Assembly: GCA_023261405.1 (NCBI GenBank) | Contig: JAHFOZ010000041.1 | Span: forward strand, 1-18,144 | Direction: 5' to 3' | DNA from: Planctomycetota bacterium | Lineage (GTDB): Bacteria; Planctomycetota; MHYJ01; JACPRB01 | DNA length: 18,144 nt | Shown: piece after piece, positions 6,304-13,122 of the stretch | How the letters are laid out: each line of letters begins with the position of its first letter | Position numbering within the stretch: the stretch's first letter is position 1 | Notes under the pieces: generated by a model | Database searches by the model: none | What the model was told of the DNA's origin: nothing | Seen by the model: the letters and a program-made list of their open reading frames with translations, nothing else | Made by a program: the position numbers and the translations under genes

Positions 6304-6333
6304 CGGGGCGAAGAAAGCCGGAGGAACTCACCC

Positions 6334-7488
6334 GTGGAGAAGACCACCCTCTCCGTGATGAAGGCCGACGTGGGCGGCTACGTGGGCCACACCGGGACGC
6401 ACAAGGCCGTCCTCATGAAGGCCCGGGAATGCATCCGGAAGGGCGGCGGCAAGGGGCTGCTCATCGACTCCTGGGTGGGCGGCGTGGGGGACGACCTCGT
6501 CCTCATCCTCACCCATGACAAGGGGCAGGACTCGAAGGAGATCCACAAGCTCGCCTGGGACACCTTCACCACCTGCACGGAAACGGCCGAGAAACTCCAC
6601 CTCTACAACCCCGGTCGTGATCTCATGAGCAACGACTTCACCGGGAACATCCGGGGCCTGGGCCCGGGCTGCGCCGAAATGAGCTTCCGCGAGCGCCCCA
6701 GCGAGCCCTTCGTGATCTTCCTGGCCGACAAGTGCGACCTGGGCGCCTGGAACCTCCCGCTCTTCAAGATGTTCGCCGACCCGTTCAATACGCCCGGGCT
6801 CGTGATCGACCCCTCGATGCATGAGGGCTTCGCGTTCGAGGTGCTGGACCTGGCGGAGAACCGCACCATCACCCTCCAGCTGCCCGGCGACATCTACGAC
6901 CTCCTCATGTTCCTAGGCTCGCACAGCCGCTACGTGGTGAACAAGGTGATCCGCCGCGTGGACGGCATGGTGGCCGCCACCGCCTCCGGCCCGCGCCCGC
7001 CCGGCGTGGGCCGCTCGGTGGGGTCGGACGATCCGGCGCTCATCGTCCGATGCCAGAACGGCCTGCCCTCCGTGGGCGAGACCACCGAGGCCTTCTCGTT
7101 CCCGCACATCGTGAGCGGCTGGGTGCGCAGCAAGTTCCAGGGCCCGCTCATGCCCGTGTCGATGGAGCACACCCGCGCCTTCAGGCTCGACGGCCCCCCC
7201 CGTGTCGTCGCCGCCGGCTTCCAGCTGGCCGCCGGCGAACTGGACGGCCCCGTGGACCTCTTCGACGACCCCGGGTTCGACGGCGCCCGCCAGCGCGCCA
7301 TGGAGGCCGTGGAGTACCTCCGCAGGCACGGGCCCTTCGAGCCCCACCGCGTGCCGCTCGACCAGATGGCCAACACCTCCTTCCCGCCCCTCCTCGCGCG
7401 CCTCGAGAGCCGCTTCGTCCCTCACGACCCCGACGACCGCAAGGGGCGGTCCTCGCGGAAGAAGTCCTCCTCCGAGGAGTCCCCCTGA
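6334..7488 (+). CDS. Class V fructose-1,6-bisphosphatase (archaeal FBPA/P family)
   Basis: A 384-residue protein colinear with the archaeal fructose-bisphosphate aldolase/phosphatase. Visible family blocks are KTTLSVMKADVGG, GGVGDDLVLILTH, NIRGLGPG, ADKCDLGAWNLPLFK, FADPFNTPGLVIDPSMH and YLRRHGPFEPHR. The metal/phosphate residues D12, H19, D53, D54, D132 and K133 are present. At the site of the archaeal Schiff-base lysine (block K-Y-V-G-K-D-D-P) this protein has R-S-V-G-S-D-D-P, with S228 and S231 replacing Tyr and Lys. I therefore predict phosphatase activity without aldolase activity. The GTG at 6334 is chosen for its GGAGG site; the C-terminal tail (about 365-384) is charged and Ser-rich. 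First gene of a gluconeogenic operon. Confidence 0.85.
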   Translation: MEKTTLSVMKADVGGYVGHTGTHKAVLMKARECIRKGGGKGLLIDSWVGGVGDDLVLILTHDKGQDSKEIHKLAWDTFTTCTETAEKLHLYNPGRDLMSNDFTGNIRGLGPGCAEMSFRERPSEPFVIFLADKCDLGAWNLPLFKMFADPFNTPGLVIDPSMHEGFAFEVLDLAENRTITLQLPGDIYDLLMFLGSHSRYVVNKVIRRVDGMVAATASGPRPPGVGRSVGSDDPALIVRCQNGLPSVGETTEAFSFPHIVSGWVRSKFQGPLMPVSMEHTRAFRLDGPPRVVAAGFQLAAGELDGPVDLFDDPGFDGARQRAMEAVEYLRRHGPFEPHRVPLDQMANTSFPPLLARLESRFVPHDPDDRKGRSSRKKSSSEESP

Positions 7489-8861
7489 TGCCCCAGCCGT
7501 ACCGGACCCTCGACAACCTGAGGGTCGCCCTCTCGGACTGCCTCCGTTTCGACCGCGGCGTGCAGGTGACCGATCCCGGCGCGTTCACCGCGAAGCTCCT
7601 GGACAACCTCGTCCGGACGGCGGTCTTCGCCGAGGATCCCCCGCTCCGCGACACGGCGCGCTGGATCATCCGCGCCGCCGCGGCGGACCTGGGCGCGCAT
7701 CCCGCCTCCATCCAGGGGCTCTACGAGGCGATCGCCTCCGGCAAGGCCCGCGGGTTCACGGTCCCGGCCCACAACCTGCGCGGGATGATCTACGACAAGG
7801 CCCGCGCGATCTTCCGCGCCGCGAAGGCGCTGGACGCCGGGGCCTTCATCTTCGAGATCTCCCGCACCGAGATGGGCTACTGCTTCGTCCCCCCCGCGGA
7901 GTACTCCGCCTGCATCCTCGGCGCCGCGGTCAGGGAGGGCCACCGCGGCCCGGTCTTCATCCAGGGCGACCACTTCCAGTTTTCCGCGCGGGAGTACTTC
8001 CAGGACCCCGGGTCGGTGACCGAGACGATCAAGAAGGCGACCGCGGAGGCCCTGGACGCGGGCTTTCTGAACATCGACATCGACCCCTCCACGCTCGTGG
8101 TCCTGGACCGCCCGACCGTGAAGGAGCAGCAGCGCGACAACTACGAGCGCGCCGCGGAGATGACGGAGTTCATCCGCAAACGCCAGCCGGCCGGCGTGGA
8201 CGTCTCCGTGGGCGGCGAGATCGGCGAGGTGGGCAAGAAGAACTCCACGGTGGAGGAGTTCGAGGCCTACTTCGAGGGCTACCGCGAGCGGTGGAGCGGG
8301 AAGCCGATCTCCAAGATGAGCGTCCAGACCGGGACCTCGCACGGCGGCGTGGTGCGGCCGGACGGGACGCGCGAGGAGGCGGCGATCGACTTCGCCGTGC
8401 TCCGCGACATCACCGCCGCGTGCCGCGCCCGCGGGCTGGCGGGGACGGTGCAGCACGGTGCCTCGACGCTCCCGGAACGCCTCTTCCCCGAGTTCCCCCG
8501 CCACGACGCCGTGGAGATCCACCTGGCCACGGAGTTCCAGCGCATCGTCCTGGACCACCCCGAGTTTCCGCGCGAGCTGCGCGCAAAGCTGGAGGGCTGG
8601 ATCGAGGAGACGCGGCCGCCGGAGTGGAAGGCGGACGCGACGAAGGCGCAGAACTTCGAGAAGTGCGCGAAGCGAACCTGGGGGCCCTTCAAGAAGGAGC
8701 TGTGGAGCCTCCCCCCGGCCGCGCACGAGGCGATCGTCATGGCGCTCGAGGCCAAGTTCCGCGCGATCTTCACCCACCTCAACGTCAAGGGCACCCGGGC
8801 GATCGTGGCGGAGCACGTGAAGACCGTCCCCGTGCTGCCCCCGAAACCGCAGGGACTCTGA
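7488..8861 (+). CDS. Class II (zinc) fructose-bisphosphate aldolase-like protein
   Basis: A 457-residue member of the class II aldolase family, longer than the usual 300-360, with about 85 extra N-terminal residues and an extended C-terminus. Family landmarks are VPAHNLRG (about 92-99), the Asp-His pair of PVFIQGDHFQ (D161, H162), the acidic residue of GGEIGEVG (E244), the His of QTGTSHGG (H285) and the His of TVQHGAST (H323), matching catalytic Asp and zinc ligands of FbaA-type enzymes. Likely reaction: DHAP + glyceraldehyde-3-phosphate to fructose-1,6-bisphosphate; a related ketose-bisphosphate substrate is possible. Its ATG overlaps the upstream TGA by one base (TGATG), with GAGGAG ahead, so translation is coupled to the class V phosphatase. 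Confidence 0.75.
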   Translation: MPQPYRTLDNLRVALSDCLRFDRGVQVTDPGAFTAKLLDNLVRTAVFAEDPPLRDTARWIIRAAAADLGAHPASIQGLYEAIASGKARGFTVPAHNLRGMIYDKARAIFRAAKALDAGAFIFEISRTEMGYCFVPPAEYSACILGAAVREGHRGPVFIQGDHFQFSAREYFQDPGSVTETIKKATAEALDAGFLNIDIDPSTLVVLDRPTVKEQQRDNYERAAEMTEFIRKRQPAGVDVSVGGEIGEVGKKNSTVEEFEAYFEGYRERWSGKPISKMSVQTGTSHGGVVRPDGTREEAAIDFAVLRDITAACRARGLAGTVQHGASTLPERLFPEFPRHDAVEIHLATEFQRIVLDHPEFPRELRAKLEGWIEETRPPEWKADATKAQNFEKCAKRTWGPFKKELWSLPPAAHEAIVMALEAKFRAIFTHLNVKGTRAIVAEHVKTVPVLPPKPQGL

Positions 8862-8862
8862 T

Positions 8863-9867
8863 ATGCCGCCGCGCATCGTCACGCTCGAACGCCACATCAC
8901 CGAGCAGCAGAAGCTGCACCCCGCCGCGTCTGGCCGCTTCACGGGGCTGCTCTGGGAGTTCGTGCTGGCCGTGAAGATGATCGCGCGCGAGGTCCGCCGC
9001 GCGGGGCTGATCGACATCCTGGGCGCCGCGGGACATCAGAACGTCCACGGGGAGAAGGTCCAGAAGCTCGACGAATACGCACAGGAGCGCATCGCCGAGG
9101 CGATGCTGAACAGCGGGAGCGTCTGCGCCATGGCGAGCGAGGAGACGCCCGACATGATCCCCATCCCGCGCGAGGCGGGACGGGGCCACTACGTCTTCCT
9201 CTTCGACCCGCTGGACGGGTCGTCCAACATCGACGTGAACATCTCGATCGGGACGATCTTTTCCATCCACCGGAAGATCACCCCGGGCGAGGAGGGGACG
9301 CTGCAGGATTGCCTGCAGCCGGGGTACAAGCAGCTCGCGGCCGGTTACGTCCTCTACGGCTCCAGCGTCATGCTCGTCTTCACCACCGGCAAGGGCGTGC
9401 ACGGGTTCACGCTCGACCCGACGGTGGGCGAGTTCCTGCTCTCCCACCCGGACCTGCGGATGCCGCCACGCGGCAGGATCTACTCGATCAATGAAGGGAA
9501 CACGGCGTCCTGGGACCCCGGGACGGCGGCGTACGTGAAGCACCTCAAGGAAAAGAATGAGGCGGACGGGCGGCCCTACACGCTCCGCTACGTGGGGACG
9601 CTGGTGGCGGACTTCCACCGCACGCTCATCAACGGCGGGATCTTCATGTACCCCGCGGCGCCCAAGCCGAAGCTCCGGCTGCTCTACGAGGCGGCGCCCA
9701 TGGCGATGATCGCCGAGCAGGCGCGCGGGCGGGCCTCGACGGGTTCGGGGAGGATCCTCGACATCGTCCCGACCGAGCTCCACCAGAAGGTCCCGCTCAT
9801 CGTGGGGAGCGCCGACGATGTCGCGGACTACGAGACGTTCGTCCGGAAAGCGCGTCCAAAGACGTGA
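8863..9867 (+). CDS. fbp: Class I fructose-1,6-bisphosphatase
   Basis: A 334-residue FBPase of the classical sugar-phosphatase fold, normal length for the family. The metal site reads FDPLDGSSNID (residues 114-124), preceded by ASEE (91-94). The active-site C-terminal block LYEAAPMAMIAEQARGRAS (about 274-292) and the ending 'LHQKVPLIVGS' are also typical. It hydrolyses fructose-1,6-bisphosphate to fructose-6-phosphate, the same step as the unrelated class V enzyme two genes upstream. It starts one base after the aldolase stop and has AGGGA as a weak ribosome-binding site. Placing two non-homologous FBPases around an aldolase in one operon suggests redundancy or differently regulated activities. 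Confidence 0.92.
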   Translation: MPPRIVTLERHITEQQKLHPAASGRFTGLLWEFVLAVKMIAREVRRAGLIDILGAAGHQNVHGEKVQKLDEYAQERIAEAMLNSGSVCAMASEETPDMIPIPREAGRGHYVFLFDPLDGSSNIDVNISIGTIFSIHRKITPGEEGTLQDCLQPGYKQLAAGYVLYGSSVMLVFTTGKGVHGFTLDPTVGEFLLSHPDLRMPPRGRIYSINEGNTASWDPGTAAYVKHLKEKNEADGRPYTLRYVGTLVADFHRTLINGGIFMYPAAPKPKLRLLYEAAPMAMIAEQARGRASTGSGRILDIVPTELHQKVPLIVGSADDVADYETFVRKARPKT

Positions 9868-10679
9868 TAGTGCTGTTGCTCCTCCTCCTGACTCCGCAGG
9901 CGGATCCTGCGGCCCGCGTGAAGGCACTCGTGGCCGCCCTCGGCGAGGACGACCCGGCACTCCGCGAGGCCGCCGAGAAGGAGCTTCTCGGCCTGGGGTC
10001 CGGGGCCCGCGAGGCGCTTGAAGCTCACGCCGACCATGCTGACGCCGAGGTCCGGGCCCGCGTGCGGACTATCCTGCAGGACGTGCGGTTCCTCCCGGTC
10101 GAGGCGATCCTTCTCCCGGCGCTCGTGAAGTTCGGCTCGCCGAGTCCCGAGCAGATGCCGGCCGGAGCGGAGGAACTGCTCAAGGCCGACCGCGGGAAGG
10201 TCAAGGAGGCGCTCAAGGTCTGCGTCGAACGGGGCGCGGAGACGCTCCGGTTCCGCGCGAAGCAGCTGACGCAGGTCTTGTGGCCAGGGGGCGAGCTTCA
10301 GGTGGGAACAGTCCTCGGCAGGGAATTCTACGCGGCCGGCGAACCGGTCCGCGGCCTTGAGATCCTCCTGAACGATACGGACAAAGACCTCGTCCTCGCG
10401 GGAACGGCGCACACGGATCTTGTTTGCCTCCAGCCGGCGGAACTGACACTGCAGGTCCGGCTATTCGTCCCGGCCCTGAAGTCCTTCACGCTCAAGGCTC
10501 ACTCGGCGCGCGTGCTGGAATACGACCTCCGCCGCGGGGAGGACAGCTCCGGGCCGGGGAAGTACCACCTCCGGCTCACCTTCAACTCGACGAAAGACTA
10601 CGTGGAGGACGCGGAGGACCGGAAGAAGGTGTTCCAGGCGACGCTCACCTCCGAGGGGTCCGACTTCCACGTTCGTTAG
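9864..10679 (+). CDS. Secreted HEAT-repeat-like protein of unknown function
   Basis: A 271-residue protein. Residues 1-11 are a short, very hydrophobic leader (MIVLLLLLLTP), weak as a signal peptide because it lacks the usual positive residues. Residues about 17-71 form one HEAT-like unit of the type abundant in planctomycete secreted proteins ('DDPALREAAEKELLGLG', 'HADAEVRARVRTILQD'). The C-terminal half (about 140-271) is beta-rich and ends with charged strands, with no domain I recognise. It starts at GTG 9864 overlapping the fbp stop (GTGA), so translation is coupled, although no metabolic link is obvious. An alternative GTG lies two codons on. Function unknown. Confidence 0.6.
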   Translation: MIVLLLLLLTPQADPAARVKALVAALGEDDPALREAAEKELLGLGSGAREALEAHADHADAEVRARVRTILQDVRFLPVEAILLPALVKFGSPSPEQMPAGAEELLKADRGKVKEALKVCVERGAETLRFRAKQLTQVLWPGGELQVGTVLGREFYAAGEPVRGLEILLNDTDKDLVLAGTAHTDLVCLQPAELTLQVRLFVPALKSFTLKAHSARVLEYDLRRGEDSSGPGKYHLRLTFNSTKDYVEDAEDRKKVFQATLTSEGSDFHVR

Positions 10680-10705
10680 CATCGCTGCGGCCCCGGCGAT
10701 ATACT
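10676..10705 (+). promoter_or_regulatory. Promoter of the CoA-binding protein gene
   Basis: TTAGCA (10676-10681, overlapping the upstream stop codon), 18-bp spacer, TATACT (10700-10705). The ATG follows after 8 nt and lacks a Shine-Dalgarno, suggesting a leaderless or almost leaderless mRNA. Confidence 0.45.
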
Positions 10706-10713
10706 GGGCGCGC

Positions 10714-11130
10714 ATGATCATCAGCGACGACCCCGAGGCGATACGGCGCGTCCTCATCGGCTCGAAGACCATCGCGGTCGTGGGCTGCTCGCCCAAGGCG
10801 GACCGGGACAGCCACCAGATCGCTCAGTTCCTGATCGAGAAGGGCTACGACGTGGTGCCCGTGAATCCCGCCGCGCCGGAGATCCTGGGGCGCAAGTGCT
10901 TCCCGGACGTGAAGTCGATCGGCCGGAAGGTGGACATCGTGGACGTCTTCCGCGCCCCGGAGCACATCCCCCCGATCGCCGAGGACGCCGTGGCGGCGAA
11001 GGTCGAATGCCTCTGGCTCCAGAGCGGCATCATCCACGAGGAGGCGGCGAAGAAGACCGCCGCGGCCGGCCTCTACGTGGTCCAGGACCGCTGCATCCGC
11101 ACCCTCCACATGATGCTCGTCCGCAAGTAG
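10714..11130 (+). CDS. CoA-binding domain protein (YccU family)
   Basis: A 138-residue single-domain protein with the CoA_binding_2 Rossmann fold. TIAVVGCSPKADRDSHQIA (about 19-37) carries the nucleotide-binding turn and GYDVVPVNP (about 44-52) the second strand. The block VDIVDVFR follows, then LWLQSGIIHEEAA and VVQDRCI. This matches the small stand-alone relatives of the succinyl-CoA synthetase CoA-binding domain. They bind CoA or an acyl-CoA, but their physiological role is not settled. Length is normal. It has its own promoter, so it need not be part of the FBPase operon ending 34 bp upstream. Confidence 0.85.
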   Translation: MIISDDPEAIRRVLIGSKTIAVVGCSPKADRDSHQIAQFLIEKGYDVVPVNPAAPEILGRKCFPDVKSIGRKVDIVDVFRAPEHIPPIAEDAVAAKVECLWLQSGIIHEEAAKKTAAAGLYVVQDRCIRTLHMMLVRK

Positions 11131-11137
11131 GTACAGC

Positions 11138-11214
11138 GTCACAAAACAGCCCGTCACGGGGAACCCCTGGGGCTCCCCGTGACATGTCACAAAGGAGACT
11201 GGGGCTTTTGTGAC
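11138..11214. terminator. Nested inverted repeats between convergent genes
   Basis: The 93-bp gap between two convergent genes is almost entirely palindromic. The core stem is GTCACGGGGA (11153-11162) with TCCCCGTGAC (11174-11183). Outer arms GTCACAAAA (11138-11146) and TTTTGTGAC (11206-11214) can also pair. A second copy of GTCACAAA (11186-11193) competes for the same partner, and GTGACATGTCAC (11179-11190) is a perfect palindrome. It is probably a bidirectional terminator; the repeated GTCAC half-sites could also bind a dimeric protein. Confidence 0.55.
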
Positions 11215-11223
11215 ACGACTGCG

Positions 11224-11676
11224 CTACTTGGCGACGTTCCAGCTGCGGTGGAGGTGGACGGCGAGCCAGCGGTCGCCCACCTTGCGGAAGACGTGAGTTA
11301 CCGCCGCGAGGGCGTGGTTGCCACCCTCCGTCGTCGAGATCTTGTAGGTGGCCACGGCCATGTCGCCCGAGGCTTCTATCTTGAGGTCCTGCATCTTCGA
11401 CTCCCACTTGGAGCCCACGGTGTGGGTCTGCAGGATCGCGCCGAAGTGGTCGAGCACCGCCTTGCGACCCACGAGGAGCTCGCTCGTCTTTGCGTCGTAG
11501 CCGGTGGAGCCTTCCGTCATAAAGGGCGCCACGGCCTCCAGGCTGCGGTCCTTGAACGCGGAGTACATCCCGAAGATCGAGGCCTTCACCCCCTCCTCCG
11601 CCGACGGGGCCGCGGACGGCGGCGCGGAGGAACAGGCGGCCAGGGCGAGGATCGCGGCGAGCGGGAGCAGTCTCAC
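11224..11676 (-). CDS. Lipoprotein with SnoaL/NTF2-like (DUF4440-type) domain
   Basis: A 150-residue predicted lipoprotein: V(M)RLLPLAAILALAAC is a signal peptide with lipobox LAAC (Cys15), then a Ser/Pro/Ala linker. Residues about 30-148 show the NTF2/SnoaL-like pattern: an N-terminal helix ('GMYSAFKDRSLEAVAPFM'), a 'GRKAVLDHF' helix and alternating strands ending 'WLAVHLHRSW'. Such domains often bind small molecules or act as isomerases; here the role is unknown. The GTG start at 11676 is chosen because GAGGAGG lies 5 nt upstream, directly after the apt stop codon. It is the last gene of the minus-strand operon. Confidence 0.65.
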   Translation of the reverse strand: MRLLPLAAILALAACSSAPPSAAPSAEEGVKASIFGMYSAFKDRSLEAVAPFMTEGSTGYDAKTSELLVGRKAVLDHFGAILQTHTVGSKWESKMQDLKIEASGDMAVATYKISTTEGGNHALAAVTHVFRKVGDRWLAVHLHRSWNVAK

Positions 11677-11686
11677 GACGGCCTCC

Positions 11687-12214
11687 TCAGTACCGGACGA
11701 TCGCGAAGATGTCGCGACCCTTGAGCTTCTTGCGGGGGTTGAGGAAGCCGAGTTCCACGAGACACGCGCAGCCGGCCACGACGCCGCCCACCTTTTCGAC
11801 GAGCTTGCAGGCACCGGCCATCGTCCCGCCCGTGGCGAGGACGTCGTCCACCACCAGCACGCGGCGGCCCTTCTCCACCGCGTCCCGGTGGATTTCGATC
11901 GTGTCCTTCCCGTACTCGAGGTCGTACTTCTGCTTCGCCGTCTTCCAGGGCAGCTTGCCGGCCTTCCGGACGGGCACGAATCCCACGCCCAGCCGCGCGG
12001 CCACCGCCGTGCCGAAGATGAACCCACGCGACTCGATCCCCGCGACGAGGTCCGTGCCCCGGTTCGCGCCGTAGGCCTCGAGCGCGGCACAGACCCGGTC
12101 GAACGTGGTTGCGTCGGCGAGCACGGGGGTGATGTCCTTGAACAGGATGCCCTTCTTGGGGAAGTCGGGCACGTCGCGGATGAGGGACTGGACCTTGCGG
12201 ACGAGGCTGTTCAC
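11687..12214 (-). CDS. apt: Adenine phosphoribosyltransferase
   Basis: A 175-residue purine-salvage enzyme that converts adenine and PRPP to AMP and pyrophosphate. The type I PRTase PRPP motif is VLVVDDVLATGGT (residues 119-131). FKDITPVL (25-32), GIESRGFIFG (59-68) and PVRKAGKLPW (81-90) are the Apt-specific blocks for base binding and the flexible loop. Length is typical. It starts with GTG at 12214 directly after the sigma-factor stop codon with no bases between, so translation is probably coupled. Ten bases separate its stop from the lipoprotein start. Confidence 0.93.
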   Translation of the reverse strand: MNSLVRKVQSLIRDVPDFPKKGILFKDITPVLADATTFDRVCAALEAYGANRGTDLVAGIESRGFIFGTAVAARLGVGFVPVRKAGKLPWKTAKQKYDLEYGKDTIEIHRDAVEKGRRVLVVDDVLATGGTMAGACKLVEKVGGVVAGCACLVELGFLNPRKKLKGRDIFAIVRY

Positions 12215-13096
12215 CTAGTCATCCTCGTTCCGGGCGACCAGCCGGCGGTTGAGCTTGCGGAGGGCGATCTTCTCGATCTGGCGCACGCGCTCGCGGGTGA
12301 TCTTGAGGCGCTTGCCGATCTCGCCCAGCGTCATGGGCTGGCCGTCATAGAGGCCGTAGCGCAGCCGCAGCACCGACGCCTCGCGCTCGTTGATCGAGCG
12401 CAGCAGCGTCTCAATGCGCTCCGACTCCATCTGGGTGAAGACCGCCTGGTCCGGCGCGGAGGCCTCCTTGCCGTCGGCCAGCTCGTTGGTGGGCCACATG
12501 ACGTCGAGGCTCACCGGGCGGGAGAAGTTGTCCGACGCGTTGATCGCCCTCTTCAGGATCTCCAGGCTCTCCGGACCCATGTCCATCGCCTCGGCGATCT
12601 CGGTGATGTCGGGCTTGCGACCGTGCTTCTGGGTGAAGTCGTTGGCCACCGTCTTCCACTTGGCAATGACCTCGACCATGTAGGACGGCACGCGCACGGT
12701 CTTGGCGGTGTTTACGAGGGCGCGGCGGATGGCCTGGCGGATCCACCACGTGGCGTAGGTCGAGAAGCGGCACTTCCTCGCGGGATCGAAGCGCTGCACC
12801 GCCCGGAGGAGGCCCAGGTTCCCCTCCTCGATGAGATCCAGGAAGGAGAGACCCTTGTTCACGTAATTCTTCGCGACGCTCACGACCAGCCGAAGGTTGG
12901 CCTTGATGAACTGCTCGCGGGCGTCCTTCGCGTCCTGCTGCTTCTCCGCTTCCTTGGAGTCGAGCTTCTTCATCCGCTTCGCGAGCTCGCGCTCCTGCTC
13001 GGCGGTGAGGAGGGAGACGTCCTGGATCTCCTTGAGGTACTGCTCGACGCCAGATTCCTGGCGAATGATCGGCATGACGGACATGCGCGAGGTCAT
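12215..13096 (-). CDS. Sigma-70 family RNA polymerase sigma factor (RpoD/group 2-like)
   Basis: A sigma factor of up to 293 residues with region 1.2 (about 17-42), region 2 (about 60-130, including DLIEEGNLGLLRAVQRFD and the -10-recognition/melting block FSTYATWWIRQAIRRA), region 3 (about 138-215) and region 4 with the helix-turn-helix TLGEIGKRLKITRERVRQIE (256-275). It lacks the acidic region 1.1 and the non-conserved insertion of E. coli RpoD. It could be the housekeeping factor of this lineage or a group 2 factor. The ATG at 13096 overlaps the glycosyltransferase stop (TAATG), but the same bases form the -10 box of a strong promoter. Transcripts from that promoter must start translation at ATG 13084 or 13075. 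Confidence 0.88.
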   Translation of the reverse strand: MTSRMSVMPIIRQESGVEQYLKEIQDVSLLTAEQERELAKRMKKLDSKEAEKQQDAKDAREQFIKANLRLVVSVAKNYVNKGLSFLDLIEEGNLGLLRAVQRFDPARKCRFSTYATWWIRQAIRRALVNTAKTVRVPSYMVEVIAKWKTVANDFTQKHGRKPDITEIAEAMDMGPESLEILKRAINASDNFSRPVSLDVMWPTNELADGKEASAPDQAVFTQMESERIETLLRSINEREASVLRLRYGLYDGQPMTLGEIGKRLKITRERVRQIEKIALRKLNRRLVARNEDD

Positions 13097-13122
13097 TATA
13101 TCGACGCCTGCGTTTCAGTCAA
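13095..13122 (-). promoter_or_regulatory. Internal promoter for the sigma factor gene
   Basis: On the minus strand TTGACT (13117-13122), 16-bp spacer, TATAAT (13095-13100), the strongest sigma-70-type match in the window. It lies inside the end of the glycosyltransferase gene; its -10 box contains that gene's TAA stop. ATG 13084 follows after 10 nt with no ribosome-binding site. Confidence 0.6.

Noticed and set aside
6215..6331. N-terminal extension of the HAD phosphatase to 6331
   Set aside because: The extension runs through both divergent promoters, has no domain sequence, and the DxDGT core starts normally eight residues after ATG 6214.
6274..6333. Longer N-terminus for the class V FBPase starting at TTG 6274
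   Set aside because: The bases are the -35 box and spacer of a good promoter, no ribosome-binding site precedes it, and homologues begin near KTTLSV, just after GTG 6334 with its GGAGG.
7050..7487. Upstream extension of the aldolase frame to 7050
   Set aside because: It is a shifted frame inside the class V FBPase, rich in Arg and Pro as expected for an out-of-frame GC-rich sequence.
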